A stretch of 64,000 nt of DNA from Episyrphus balteatus (GCF_945859705.1 NC_079134.1:39198576-39262575); one strand, 5' to 3'; positions 33,583 through 44,679 are shown, counted from the first letter of the stretch. Program-made: numbers and translations. Notes: generated by a model not told the origin, from the letters alone.

Positions 33583-33879
33583 ACAGTGGCGTATCCAGAA
33601 AAAAATTTGGAGGGGGCTGAAAAATTTTTCAAAATTTTTTGATAAAATTTGTCTCACAACCCTCAGCGTCAGCTAAGGCTCTTACTCAAACAAACACAAA
33701 CAGCCATTTCAGAATTTGGAGAGGGCTCGGGCATCTTAGCTGCCTCTAAATCTCTAAGATTTACGAACAAGTTTCAGTTAATCATGTACATTATGATGTA
33801 AATAATAACATGATCTTGGAGGCTTGGGGGGGGGGGGGACTTGAGCCCCCTGAACCCTCCCCCCCTTAATACGCCACTG
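33583..33879. mobile_element. 297-bp hAT-like MITE with 8-bp duplication
   Basis: Ends CAGTGGCGTATCCAG and complement TACGCCACTG. GTTTTACA is duplicated at 33575-33582 and 33880-33887. The 8-bp duplication and CAGTGGCG end are typical for hAT-type elements. The interior shows GAGGGGGCT / AGCCCCC type pairing and a poly-G run. Confidence 0.85.
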
Positions 33880-34077
33880 GTTTTACATATAAAGTACTTT
33901 CAAAACTTCTTATATTGAAAAATAAAAAAATTAAGGACATTGTTTCTCTGTTATTAGTGCTGTAAACAGTTTTCCAGCCCTTTTTATTTTGTCAATGGTT
34001 CTACCCAATACTGATTGAAACATTTTAAATCTGTACACAATTAATAAATAAATATAAATTTTCTTTTCAATTTTTAG

Positions 34078-34294
34078 TGCCGCCATGGCGCCCACACACC
34101 AACCAAGTTTACCATCAGGATACGACTCCAATTTCTTAATAGAAATACCATCAATAACGTCTTTTTCATTTGACTTAAATTATGATTCCAACAAGTCTTA
34201 CTCTGGAGTCGTTAGCCCTTCCGCAGGATTTATATTGGAACGGCAAAATGGAACCATCATCGCCGCCCAGCAGCGAGCTCTTTCCGATTCTTGA
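34078..34294 (+). promoter_or_regulatory. uORF2, second segment, overlapping the main ORF
   Basis: The exon starts after TTTTCAATTTTTAG. It reads Ala-Ala-Met with a near-ideal Kozak context (GCCGCCATGG at 34085) and continues MAPTHQPSLPSGYDSNFL... to a stop at 34292-34294. It overlaps the start of the main frame by 113 nt in another frame. Two possible starts (25537 via splicing, or 34085) give 77 or 69 residues. Such an overlapping uORF blocks main-frame translation unless ribosomes skip it, the ATF4 mechanism. Confidence 0.55.
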
Positions 34295-34512
34295 ATCGGT
34301 TGAGTCTTGGCTATTAGAAGATAACTTTGCAAATGGTATTTTGATTTCTTTGTTAAATATAAACAATTGTTTAGAAAAATATTTATTATTTTCAGATATT
34401 TTATTCGTAGATAATAAGAATGTAGATGTAAAATTAAATCCCTCAGAATTCGATGATAACTTCAATCATGGCGAGGAAGTCATTCTAGAACTTGAGTTTG
34501 ATGTTAAAGAAG
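34182..34512 (+). CDS. crc: Candidate ATF4/cryptocephal, N-terminal coding exons (partial)
   Basis: ATF4 is the bZIP effector of the integrated stress response. The main frame starts at 34182 (MIPTSLTLESLALPQDLYW) or at the stronger ATG at 34248 (AAAATGG; MEPSSPPSSELFPIL). A 60-bp intron (34336-34395, GTATTT...TTTTCAG, phase 1, length divisible by three) can be removed without changing frame, giving ...LLEDNFAN-DILFVDNKN. The second part is acidic (SEFDDNFNHGEEVILELEFDVKE) and ends at donor GAAG|GTAAGT (34513), phase 1. Acidic, Pro/Ser-rich sequence fits an activation domain, but no bZIP exon was found downstream. The ATF4 assignment rests mainly on the uORF architecture; another uORF-controlled factor is possible. 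Confidence 0.55.
34336..34395 (+). other. 60-bp intron, frame-neutral
   Basis: GT...AG boundaries, pyrimidine-rich 3' end, no in-frame stop and length 3n. If retained it inserts 20 residues, so both protein forms would be possible. The size is typical of fly short introns. Confidence 0.65.
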
Positions 34513-35142
34513 GTAAGTTATACAAAAAAAAAAATATATTTAATAGAATATAGGGAATAAACAACATTTCTGATGTATTCGAATTATTATAGAAATAAAA
34601 AATAAATAAATGTAGGATTTATAAACATAATTATACGAAGTTAGATAACCTTTGTTTTCATAAAAAATAAATAAATTGTTCAGCAAAATTGCCAATATAG
34701 GGAATATAGATTAATTTAGGAGTGACTTCATAAGGGAATAAACCGCATTTAGCTATCTCTCAAAAAAACCGAAAAAGCTAAAAGTAAAATTGAGAATTTC
34801 CATGCGATTTTCAGAGCCTGATGTGTGGCTTATATGGTACATTAATTTGCTGTTTTTATAAGTTAAATTGAGCGTTGAATTTTGGGGAACAGAACTATAT
34901 ACTTATGTCGTTTTCTTTCACTCTATTAAGGAGGACTCTAAATTTTTACTCCTTTTTCTGGAGTGATAGAACATAATGAGAGTAAATTTTTTGTTTTGTA
35001 ATTGTGTTTGTGACAAGGCAAAAATGGATAAATTCTATGAAAAAAATAGTGATAACAGGCCTAGGGAAAAAATGTTATGATTTGAAAAAAAAAAAAAAAA
35101 ATTAATATTAATAATATATGAAGCAAAATAAGCGCTCGTTGA

Positions 35143-35562
35143 TAAGTCTGCTTCTACACGAAGGCGAAGGCGCATAAACTATCTTCGAATTTCCTTTTGA
35201 TTTTCGTTTCGGTGCGTCGCGCGATTCTACACGTAGTATTTTTTTGAAGACGCAAATTTGACAGCTATTTTCTTTGGTTTTATTTTGTTCTTGTTTTCGT
35301 TTGACGACTTCTACAGGAAGACGTAGACGCACAAGATGCACATCAGAACAAGGGAGAGAGAAAGATCGATTTCTCCTGTGCTCTTATGTGCATCTTGTGC
35401 GTCTACGTCTGCGTGTAGAAGCAGACTGTATTTTAATTCCAAAAAACAACACCAAAATATACAAAACGAAAAAATCTTCCTTCCCTTTTTTTCGAACTCT
35501 ATTTCTCCTTTGCTCTTATGGGCTTCTCACGCTTTGCGTCTTCGTGTAGAAGCGGACTTAGT
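35143..35562. mobile_element. Nested palindromic element with AGTCxGCTTCTACAC ends
   Basis: Outer AGTCTGCTTCTACACGAAG (35143) and CTTCGTGTAGAAGCGGACT (to 35560) are inverted. An inner palindrome around 35305-35430 shares GTAGACGCACAAGATGCACA and its complement. It is GC-richer than the flanks, which explains the several overlapping chance frames here. Confidence 0.65.
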
Positions 35563-35917
35563 TTTAATTTTGGTATATTTTTCATTATACTTCTGATCGG
35601 TTTTTTTCTGCCTAATTGACACACACCCATAGTTTGATTATTGTAAAATAAAAATATCCCATCAACGCAGAAAAAAATGGGATTTTTTTTATATGGGACA
35701 GGATTTTTTTTTATTGATGAAGAACACTGGCTGAACAATTTTTTTATTCGGTTTTCAATTTCATTTTGGAAAAAGTGAAGAATTAACGAACAAAATGGAA
35801 GAAATATATCTGGCGGAATATAATTCAATAGTTAATTTCTCCTTTTGTGACCTTTTTAGTAAAATAATTTTTACTTTTTCCGTGGGCTATAGGTCTTTCT
35901 TCAATATACTTAGTTAG

Positions 35918-35965
35918 TATTAGTCGACGTTTCGGGTATGCTTATACCCTTCTTCAGGACTAATA
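35918..35965 (-). ncRNA. Hammerhead-ribozyme-like motif, left arm
   Basis: On the minus strand, identical to the right-arm copy: an outer 8-bp stem, CTGAAGA core, a 6-bp stem GGGTAT/ATACCC with AAGC loop, then GAAACGTC. Same comments as for 36246-36293. Confidence 0.55.
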
Positions 35966-36245
35966 TTTGTGAAATATATTAAATATATTTTTTTAACCTC
36001 TAAGGTTTCTATCTTCTTGGAAAGTTGCTTGTTTTTGTTTTTAATTTTTAATATTTCAAAATTTCAACAATTGAAGTCTTGAAAAAGACTTTCGTTTATT
36101 TTGAAATTTTGATAAAACGAAAGTCTTTTTCAAGACTTCAATTGTTGAAATTTTGAAATATTAAAAATTAAAAACAAAAACAAGCAACTTTCCAAGAAGA
36201 TAGAAACCTTAGAGGTTAAAAAATATATTTAATATATTTCACAAA

Positions 36246-36293
36246 TATTAGTCCTGAAGAAGGGTATAAGCATACCCGAAACGTCGACTAATA
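36246..36293 (+). ncRNA. Hammerhead-ribozyme-like motif, right arm
   Basis: The order is TATTAGTC (stem I), CTGAAGA (CUGANGA core), an extra A, GGGTAT-AAGC-ATACCC (stem II), GAA, ACGT, C, GACTAATA (stem I). ACGT is self-complementary, so stem III would form between two molecules, and cleavage would follow the C at 36285. This minimal dimeric layout is known from Penelope-like elements. The extra A between the core and stem II departs from the usual consensus and may lower activity. Confidence 0.6.
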
Positions 36294-36654
36294 CTAACTA
36301 AGTATATTGAAGAAAGACCTACGGAAAAAGTAAAAATTATAATTCAATAGAAAATATATTCATAATGGTTGTTTTTGTTAATAACAAAATAGTTTGAAAG
36401 AAAAACTTTTCACATTTTTCAATTTTCAAACAAAATTTTAAAATGTCAAACTTCAAATTCATAAGTGTGTGTGCAAATCGGTGTAAATCTGACTAAAAAT
36501 GTGTAGTAAATCCGGGGTACTCCGTAGTACTAAAATTACTCCGGAGTAATTTTTTTTTTACACTTTTGTGGCGTCAAAGAACACAAAACCTTCAAAAGTG
36601 CAAAAATAAGTACTAAAAGGGTACTCTCATTGGAGTGAAAGAAAACGACATTAG

Positions 36655-37230
36655 TTTAAACAAAAAGTGAAAAGTTATTTATTTCCTATTGAAAGGTTTT
36701 GACTCTCAGTTTGTATGCAATGGCTTGATAAAAGATGTGTGGGCCAGACGATGTCATTTCACGATTGTGTTAATTTCCGTAACTTCAATAATCACTATCA
36801 TCATGAAAACGATTGTGCTCGGACGATTGCTAAATAGGTATCGTAGTTAGTTAATTTGCAAAAAAAATAAACTCTTTTAGTGAATTTTATCAATTTTATA
36901 GAAACTGTTTATGTTAATAAGCACAAATACAATAATTGTCTACAATAAAAAAATCTATTGAAAAAAAAAAAGAATTTTTAATGAAGGTTTAAAAAATGAT
37001 TAGTTGAGGCGCAGCCCTATAATGTAGTTCATCTTTCTTCCGGTACCTTTGGCGCTTGATTAATCTGCGCTGTCACTTCTATTTTTAATTATTGAATGAT
37101 TAGAACTTCATTAAGCTCCCCAAAGTAGGCAGTACTTGATAACACAAGAGAAGATAGTGATAAAGTTACAGAGAGCAAATGAATGACGATATCGTCAACG
37201 GTTATCCTTTTTGTGACAATCGTTTTGAAA
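36655..37230. other. Non-coding DNA
   Basis: No gene or element recognised. GCGCAGCCCTATAATGTAG at about 37009 is slightly GC-richer but shows no open frame. Confidence 0.4.
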
Positions 37231-37233
37231 ATA

Positions 37234-37992
37234 CAGTCAAACTTCTTTATAACGAACTTCTTTATAACGTAATTTTCTCTATAGCGAATTTCATTTCGTT
37301 CCCCTTCCCCTTAAAAAACATTCCATACGAATTAGTTTCTTTATAACGAAGTTCCCTATAACGAAATTCTCTTTATAAAGAACTAATTTTTTTTGGCCCA
37401 AGAGCAAATTCGTTTCTTTATAACGAAATGTCAATTTTCAAATTTGAAAAAAAGCTCACTAGATTTGTATACCGAGTTTTAAAAGGGAACTCCCCGTTTT
37501 GGCAAGAATTTTCTTAAAGTTATTGTATGTATGTATGTTTGGATGCATGAAAAAGGGTACATGTGTTTTAGAAAATGGTACGCATATAGACAGGTGAATC
37601 GTTCGTTTGAGTTTACATTTTAAGTTAGCCAATCACAAGGCTATTTCGCTATGAGAGAATATTGATAAAATTGAAAGTGGAGAAAAGAAAAGTATGTGGC
37701 TGAAAAATTTGATGTGTCGTTTAGTACACTATCAACAATGTTAAAGAATTAACTAAAAATTTTAAAGTTATGATTCATGTGCATGTTCAATTTCAAAGTT
37801 GATATGTTTTAACTAAAAAATATAAATGAATAAATTTCCTTAAGATGAGTTCTTTTTTGTACCATATTATTTTAAAAGAACACATGCAGTATTAAAAAAT
37901 AAATTTTCTATATAACGAATTTTTTATAAAACTTCTTTATAACGAAGCAATTTTTTGTTCCCTTGAAGGTTCGTTATAAAGAAGTTTGACTG
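37234..37992 (+). mobile_element. Dead pogo/Tigger-like element (759 bp)
   Basis: TIRs CAGTCAAACTTCTTTATAAC and complement, flanked by TA; further TTTATAACGAA repeats follow inside both ends. A remnant of the pogo-type DNA-binding domain is readable at about 37684-37749: KEKYVAEKFDVSFSTLSTML, matching the helix-turn-helix of pogo/CENP-B proteins (VAxxFGVxxSTLSxxL). The rest of the transposase is deleted. Confidence 0.85.
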
Positions 37993-38357
37993 TAATGGAA
38001 TGAGTACCCTTCGCGTCGATTCTCGAACTGTGATGATCTGAAGTGATTAATTTCAATGAGCCAATCAAACTGTCGAATTTCGAAAAAAATTAAATTTAAT
38101 GCTCACATCATTGAAAAATCTTTGAATTTTATGATTTTATTTTTTCGAACTCCGGCATTTGGATAAGCAGTAATAGCGAATTCAAATTTATCACTTCACA
38201 GATCAAAAATCGAAAATGAGATCTAGATCAAAAGAAAATGTACTAAAAAGTCTTTATTGCATACGACCCAATATCATAAAGGGTTTCAAGAACCAGATTT
38301 TAAAATTTTATTTGAAAATATTGCAAAATGGCGCCGTGATCAGGTATGGTACATTAA

Positions 38358-39062
38358 GGGGGGAAATCCCTCTGGAATTTTTTATTTTTGCATTATTTTT
38401 TTTTTGCGTAATAAATTTATTTATCAACCGAAGAAACTATTTTCAGTGGTCTTAGCCTTAAATGAAGCCTCAAAAGTGCCTAGATAGTCCCGAAACCAAT
38501 GCGCTCCGAACCTACCATAGTACGAAAACGAAAACTTTAAACGCATTTTTTTCGAAACGATTTTTTTTCCGCGCCGTGCAATGTAACTCAAAAACTAATG
38601 AAGCTATCGACTTGAAATTTGAAGCAAATTACTCCTTAAATCATTGGCCACAACATGAACCTAAAAGTTGAATAAAATTTGTACAGTAAATATTTTTTTT
38701 AACTACTTCTTTGTAAAAAAAACATGTTTTTTTTCGTTTTTTTGATTTTTAATTTTTATTTTTCATTTAAAAAAAAATAAATTTAGGTTCATGCAATGCG
38801 TACTAATATCATCTAACGGAAAAAAATTTCGTTTTTGATTTAAGATGATTTCCTGGACCTGTACATTGCACGGCGCAAACTAGAGGCGTCAACTTTGAAA
38901 GGCTCCAGAGCCGCCATTTTGTTATTTTTTCATTTCAAATTTTTTTTTTTTCAATTCTTGATAATGTCAGTAATATCTTGTCTTTTTCCAAATTTCAATA
39001 AGTGCTTTCAGTTTTTCATAAAAAAATAGTGAAAAAGGTGTCGTCTGGAGGGATTTCCCCCC
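38358..39062. mobile_element. 705-bp TTAA-flanked TIR element
   Basis: TTAA at 38354-38357 and 39063-39066; TIRs GGGGGGAAATCCCTC / GAGGGATTTCCCCCC. An inner inverted pair CGCCGTGCAATGTA / TACATTGCACGGCG also exists. TTAA targets suggest piggyBac or Kolobok. Short overlapping frames inside (69-79 codons) have no transposase features. Confidence 0.8.
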
Positions 39063-39066
39063 TTAA

Positions 39067-40110
39067 GGTTATTCTTAAGTCGTGTGACTATAATGTAACG
39101 TAGTCGTTCTTCCACCTTTAGACAAAATATAGAAAATTGAATAGAAACAAAAAAAAAAAAAAAATCAAGCTAGCTACATGTAAGAATATTTAAAAAATTT
39201 AAATCAAGATCACGAAGGTAACAGTTCGAAAAATTTAGTTTTGAAATAGTCCCAAAAGAAAAAGTTGACCGCCCGGACAACGATCCAAAGTAAATCTGAT
39301 TTCTGATTCAATGCATTTAACCCAACTCATTTTTGCATCCCAGTAAGTTATTCTTGTTGCACTTTGTTAGACTTTTACGACTTCGAAGTTTCACGAAAAT
39401 ACGGAGAGGGTCTTATTTTGAGAAAAGAATTCCAATTTTTTTATATATAAGTTCCATAAGTTAAGCGTTTTAAAATTTGATCAAAAATGGTATTTCAAAA
39501 TAATCACGGTTTAATTTTCGTGTGGAACTCAAGGTTTCTAATCAGATTCCAAGAATTTACTTGAATCAGTTATGAAAGTTTTCCGGAATAAGACACCAAA
39601 TACAATGTATTTGTTGTGTCAAAACTATTTTCCTAGAAATGTTTTGCTTTTATATTCCTTAACTAATTAGAAATGTACCCGGTTGTTGTATGTATAGTTT
39701 ACCATAACAGGACTTTGTTCCTTTGTTTCTTCTAATTTATTTATATATTCATAAATCAATCCTTTTCAATTATTCTAAACCACTTTTGTAGCCTTGAGAA
39801 ATCGATTTAATCAAGTTAGTTCGTGGAACTCGGCAATAGATTTCATTTATAATATTTTATTTTATATTTTTTATAATATCTTAACGGTGATGGCTTTAAA
39901 ATGAAAGCAGTATTGATAAATCAATCCATATATTGATAAACAAGGACAAGTCTATTATACATGCTATATTTACTTTTTTTTGTTTTACAAATTAAATTGT
40001 TTTATTTTTAAATAAATAAATATACACAACAAATGTTACATAGGAACCTACCACATACATTATTATTATTAACAAACAAGAAAAAAACAAAGCTGAGGGT
40101 GAATAAAAGA
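39067..40110. other. Non-coding DNA
   Basis: No gene or element recognised. Confidence 0.4.
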
Positions 40111-40113
40111 GTT

Positions 40114-40192
40114 CTAATTGGCATCATGTCCATGTCTAACCAACCAACTGGCTTGCCTGGAACTTTGATCTGATTTGTTTTGTTCGCGAATA
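40114..40192 (-). CDS. Candidate short terminal exon, unidentified
   Basis: On the minus strand, after an AG at TTGATAG (40193-40194), the frame reads x-IREQNKSDQSSRQASW followed by LVRHGHDAN and stop. GC content and codon choice are higher than in the neighbourhood. A second frame across the same DNA (IKVPGKPVGWLDMDMM...) is also open and coding-like, so the frame is uncertain. The acceptor has a weak pyrimidine tract. No protein family recognised. Confidence 0.25.
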
Positions 40193-40199
40193 CTATCAA

Positions 40200-41885
40200 T
40201 TTATTATTAAGTGATAAATTTAACGCGTGTGCTACAAATTAAGTGCAATTGCAAACCGTTTGAAGGTTGTTTTATGGTTAAAAAAAAATCACAGCTGTGG
40301 TAGCGCCAGACTGTAACTGTGACCCATGTGCGCATACGCTGTTCTGTTCATGATAGATATCGATTAAAGGAATGTACAAATGTACCATATAAGTCTACAT
40401 TTGATTTGAATACTTTGTGTGGTGGTGGTTTTGAAACGGTCTCCAGCTACTGAACCACTTAATAAATATTCTTACTTGAATTGTATTTTTTGTTGTAATG
40501 AAAAGGGAAGTACACAAACAAACTAAAAAAAAAACATAAATTGTAACAATTATGTATGAGTAACATGTGTGTAGCGGAAAAAGACATTATAACAGGCTTG
40601 ACACGTTTGGTATGAAACACATTGACAGGTGGGAGGGTGTAAAATGAATTGCATTTTGATTGGATTCAAGAATTAAGGTTAAAGCTATGAATTGTAACGT
40701 TCCTGTCGGGGAGTGAGTGGTTTTTTTTATACATAAAAAAAGATCAAATCTATTAGAGTTGGATTAGAAACCCACGTTTGTTTGGAGATTTGCTATCTTT
40801 TAACCTCGAAGAGATTTATGGAAATTCATTTTACAAATTTGTTTACGAATACAACGGAAATGTTTTGATATGTTTCAGGATTATTTTTGAATGCTGTCTA
40901 TTTCCGCCTGTGCAATTAACATTTGTTAACACATTTTGACCCATGGAAACTATTTAACTTCGAAGTTTTCACTTTCTTCAAGTTATAATAAGAATGCTTT
41001 AAAGTTCACTACAAGGTTTTTAACTGAAATTGAATTAAAATGGAATATTTTTTTACTAGCCAATTTTTTAATAGCCAGATAAACCCTAGTAAAGTAAGCG
41101 TTAAAAAAATATACGATAGAAATACATGTATCAAAATGGTTCTTAAGTGATTTAAAACAAAACTGAGACACGAGAAATTCATGATGGCACCAAAAATGTC
41201 GATCAAAAACTTGTCTAAACATCATGTAATCAATTCGAGAGGATAAATGGGTTATTTCTTTTAAATCCCGTGATATTGCTTCACGGTACAGTTTTTGCAA
41301 GATATTTCTTTTAAAGAACGTTTTCGATTTCCTTAAACAAAAGGAGAAGCTGTATGTACGTGGTGTTGGCAGTTGGCCTCATAATCTGCCTATAAAGCAG
41401 CATCTTACACTTCTGTTAGAGTCCATTTCTCTTCCGCATCAATTAATGGATACGTTAAAAAAAAAACTTTCTTCAAAACTAAATAGGCAGCTGAAATTTT
41501 CTCTTCCCTTTGGGCTATTAGCTGCATTCTACCCAGAAAGTAGAATTGAATAGGCATCGTTTATGGGATTTTATTAGAGGGATAATACTTGTTGCACCTT
41601 AAGATAAAATCGGCATCGAATATTGAAAAAAAAAAACATCCCCGTTGTTAGATCAGTTCCGATTCCGACTAGTGGTTTTTTTTTCCAGGATGATGTTTTT
41701 TTTTTAGGTATATTGTACTTGTATATTCATGATGCCTGTGACTCGATGGTAATTTTGGCTGACGTCATGTAGCTATTAAAGAAGGGACAAAGCTTTAATC
41801 CTTGGGCAACTCTAGAAAAGAAAGAAAGAAATAAGTGCTATAGGAAGAAAGAAAAGAATTAGTGCCATTAGGAAAGCTAGGTAAA
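40200..41885. other. Non-coding DNA
   Basis: No supported gene. The 105-codon minus frame at 40983-41300 and its overlapping partner are unrecognised and AT-rich. GTACGTGGTGTTGGCAGTTG at about 41355 is a GC-richer patch of unknown nature, perhaps the far end of the LINE fragment that follows. Confidence 0.35.
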
Positions 41886-41889
41886 TAAA

Positions 41890-42740
41890 GTTTATGGATG
41901 AGGGTTTCTAATTTCTATTAATTCAAATGCTTTCTCGATATCCAGAATGCATGCTACGGTAACTTGATGTTGTTCAAAGCTTATGTGATGTCTTGATAAA
42001 ACGTCAGGATCGGATGCAGTGTGGAGTGCTTCTACCGAAAGCCAAACTGCATGTCCAGGATGATGTTGCTGTCGCTGGCGCTGTTAAACTTCTTGAGCTT
42101 CCTGAGTGTCAACTCTTTCAAGAGCTTATTTAGATTGTTTAAAAAAGAGATTCGTCTGTAATTTCAGATAATATTCCTAGCACCTTACTTAAGAATCGCA
42201 ACTATTCTTGCACTATTACTTATCTTCTGAAAGTACCTGTTGTTGATGCAGTTATTGAGGATGATTGCTATTAAGATCATTACTGTTTGCGGGAGCCCCT
42301 TTATGAAGTTGTAAATGCTATCTCGTCCAGCTGATTTCTTCGGTTTGAATAAATTAATTATTTCAGCAATCTCTTCTGGGATACTCAGATTCGGGTCTGT
42401 AGCCAATCCTGCAAATAATCGAGTTGATAGCTTAATATTACTTTATCCGTGTTAAGTAGTAGGGTCCTTCGAATGGATGCTCCAACTTCCCACAAGAAGA
42501 CTGGATCTGCGGAAGTTTTCGATGTGAAGTTCCTTTTTATGCTTCCACATGCTGGTGTTATGACTTTTGGTATTGGTGACTTCTGTCAAACAATTCGGTT
42601 GATGTTCTTGAAGGCATCAGGTCCGGATTTTATTCACAGCAATCTTTTCTGGAACTGTGTGTTTGAAAATGGGCAGCATTTTTTTGGTGCATTATATTTC
42701 ACTCCAGTTGCGTGTCAGGCTAACTAGATATCTTAAATGT
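41890..42740 (-). pseudogene. Jockey-like LINE reverse transcriptase fragment
   Basis: On the minus strand, upstream to downstream: SPIPKVxTPACGSI at about 42575, EIAEIINLFKPKKSAGRDSI at about 42300-42370 (matches the EIxxxIxxLxxKKSPGxDGI box), LPQTVMILIAIILNNCINNRYF then ILK (LxxIFNxCLxxxYFPxxWKxAxVIPI box). Further on come FGFRxKHST at about 42060 and TVACILDIEKAFELI at about 41945, matching FGFRxxHSTxxQ and the LDxEKAFD catalytic box. Frameshifts and stops break it, so it is a dead partial copy. Confidence 0.8.
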
Positions 42741-42744
42741 TTAC

Positions 42745-43220
42745 TGTCTGCTTTCTCTTACGGAAAGAATTACTTCTCTATAATGTTAAAAATATTAATT
42801 TGTAAAAAAAGTATAGTTTCTTTCATAAGCCACTGTTTAAATTATTTATTTATATTCATAAGAAACCAAGTTGTTAAACCGGTTATGTGTAGTATGTGTT
42901 TAACTTATAAATACCCATACATTGAAACTGAGATTGTGGTTATGTGAAAGTATCAACAAAGTCAAAAAATGCTTTTGTTTTGTTTTAATTTTATTTCTTT
43001 TCAATTGACAACAAAAAAAAGTATTTCTGATGATAACTTACATCGATGTTGTTTTACAATAAGTTGTGAAACTCTAAGAAATATTATGCTTTATTTGATC
43101 TTCTTATCGTTTCGTGTTTACCTTTTATTTGCTTAATTAGATTAAAATTAATTTCTTATTTTTAAACGAAAACAGATTGCTGATTAATAAGAGAGCATGA
43201 ACTGCATACAATTTATTTAA
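42745..43220. other. Non-coding DNA
   Basis: No gene recognised. The 96-codon plus frame here starts inside the LINE relic and has no recognisable features. Confidence 0.4.
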
Positions 43221-43226
43221 GATATA

Positions 43227-44679
43227 CACTGCGGTTCACTTGAATAAAGGCACTAATATTACAAAAGATAGAAGCGATTGGTGCTGTGGTTTGGTAACTT
43301 AACAGATTTTCGGTTTTGGGTTTTCAAAGAGTAACTTATTACAAACAATATTGTAAAAACAAAAAACCAAAAACAGAAACCGTTTGGCTATTAGTTGCGT
43401 TTTTTCGCATGTCGTCACAAAACACTGTGTTTTTTTTTTTTGCGTCACTAGAACAAAGGCAGGTTTTTAAATCTTGTAAAAATGTAAATAAATAAACAAT
43501 AAATTTGTATGAGAATATTTAGAAATTGACTTAAACTAGTGATTTAATGTAAAAGTAAAGCATGGGGCACCTAAACAAAGAGCCAAGAGAAAATTAATTC
43601 AAAAACTAGCTGCACGTTCCATAAACGTTGGCGCTAAAATCAAACGAAAAGTGGTGTTTATTTGATGTTAGTGTGATGGTTTGTACCTTCACTGAAGTTA
43701 TAAATGTGTACAATATTTAAAAAGCCTCAAAATGCAAAATAAGACCACTATTATGGTCAAATAAGTTAAAATAAAAAGTTCATTATTTACGGTTGCATTT
43801 GAAGAAAACAAAAATGGGGTGGTGAGTGGTTTTTGGATGGAAAACAAACCATCTAAAATGTTCCAGAACGATATTAGTCCTATTCCTTAGATTTCGAAAG
43901 GAGGTACATTTTTTACATCACCAACAAATGTCACTAAAAAGTTTAATAGAAAACAATACTTTTTTATAATAAGCAACAATTAACTTTTAGTAACATGGTT
44001 CGAAAATAATCGCAAACTTTGCAAACAAATAACAGTGGTAGCTTTCGTTATGGTTAACACTATGGGTAAACAAACGTCATGAGCATTCCATAAGGTAAAT
44101 GTCTGAAATCACATCGCAATAGAAATAAAACTGATGCATCTTGGATCAAGACAAAAGTTCACTGGACTAGCCTTCATACTCATCGAATGTAAATGTTATG
44201 GAAAACTATAATTTCTTACTTTTTAAGATGTTACTAAGCATTTTGTGTAATTTCTCCACTTTAGTCCGTGATTGTGCACTGTGAAAATGCATTTTCAGTG
44301 CAAACTCCGATTTTCTCCTTTTTCGTGGTTAATAATAATAGCTCTTGGTCCATATTTGGTTAAAATGCACAAATAATATCAACGCTTCACTTTTCTATAC
44401 TATTACTATAACCAGTTTGATCCATCGTTTTTCATAATTTTTACTCGATTTGATAGCCTGCCTTTATTCTAGTGAATCACTGTGTTTTGTGAAGAGTTGC
44501 GAAAAAACGCAACATGTAGCCACACGGTTCTTGTTTTGGCTTTTTGTTTTTGCAATATTGTTTGTTATAAATTGCTTTTTGGAATACCAAGACCTAGAAT
44601 CTGGTAAGTTACCTTACCAAAGCTCCAATCGCTTTTTTGTTTTCTAAAATGTGTGCCTCTATTCAAGTGAATCGCAGTG
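43227..44679. mobile_element. Tc1-like non-autonomous element with IR/DR ends
   Basis: Ends CACTGCGGTTCACTTGAATA and the complement of CACTGCGATTCACTTGAATA are flanked by TA. The inverted repeats extend about 85 bp (AGCGATTGG, GGTAACTTA). A second, inner pair (CACTGTG...GTCACTAGAACAAAGGCAGG at about 43424-43463 and its inverse at about 44457-44484) lies roughly 200 bp inside, an IR/DR arrangement. The roughly 1-kb core has no readable transposase. Confidence 0.8.

Larger units (their letters stand above)
35832..36337. mobile_element. 506-bp hairpin insertion, 13-bp target duplication, two hammerhead-like motifs
   Basis: TATAATTCAATAG stands at both edges (35819-35831, 36338-36350). Inside, left (to 36097) and right (from 36115) arms are almost perfect complements over more than 200 bp with a loop of about 17 nt. 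Near the outside the left arm has a few extra bases (GGGCTAT). Each arm carries one copy of CTGAAGA...GAAACGTC, facing opposite ways. A variable-length target duplication plus hammerhead motifs in terminal repeats fits a Penelope-like retroelement derivative (inference). Confidence 0.75.
34905..36651. mobile_element. Outer TIR element (ATGTCGTTTTCTTTCACTC) hosting nested elements
   Basis: ATGTCGTTTTCTTTCACTC at 34905 pairs with its complement ending at 36651. Subterminal GAGTAA/TTACTC and GTACTC motifs occur at both ends. The interior includes the palindromic element 35143-35562 and the hairpin insertion 35832-36337. No coding capacity recognised. Confidence 0.65.

Noticed and set aside
35108..35596. 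Several overlapping frames on both strands
   Set aside because: They coincide with a GC-richer palindromic element and mirror each other across its axis.
42449..42727. 92-codon plus frame
   Set aside because: It is antisense to the jockey-like LINE fragment on the minus strand.
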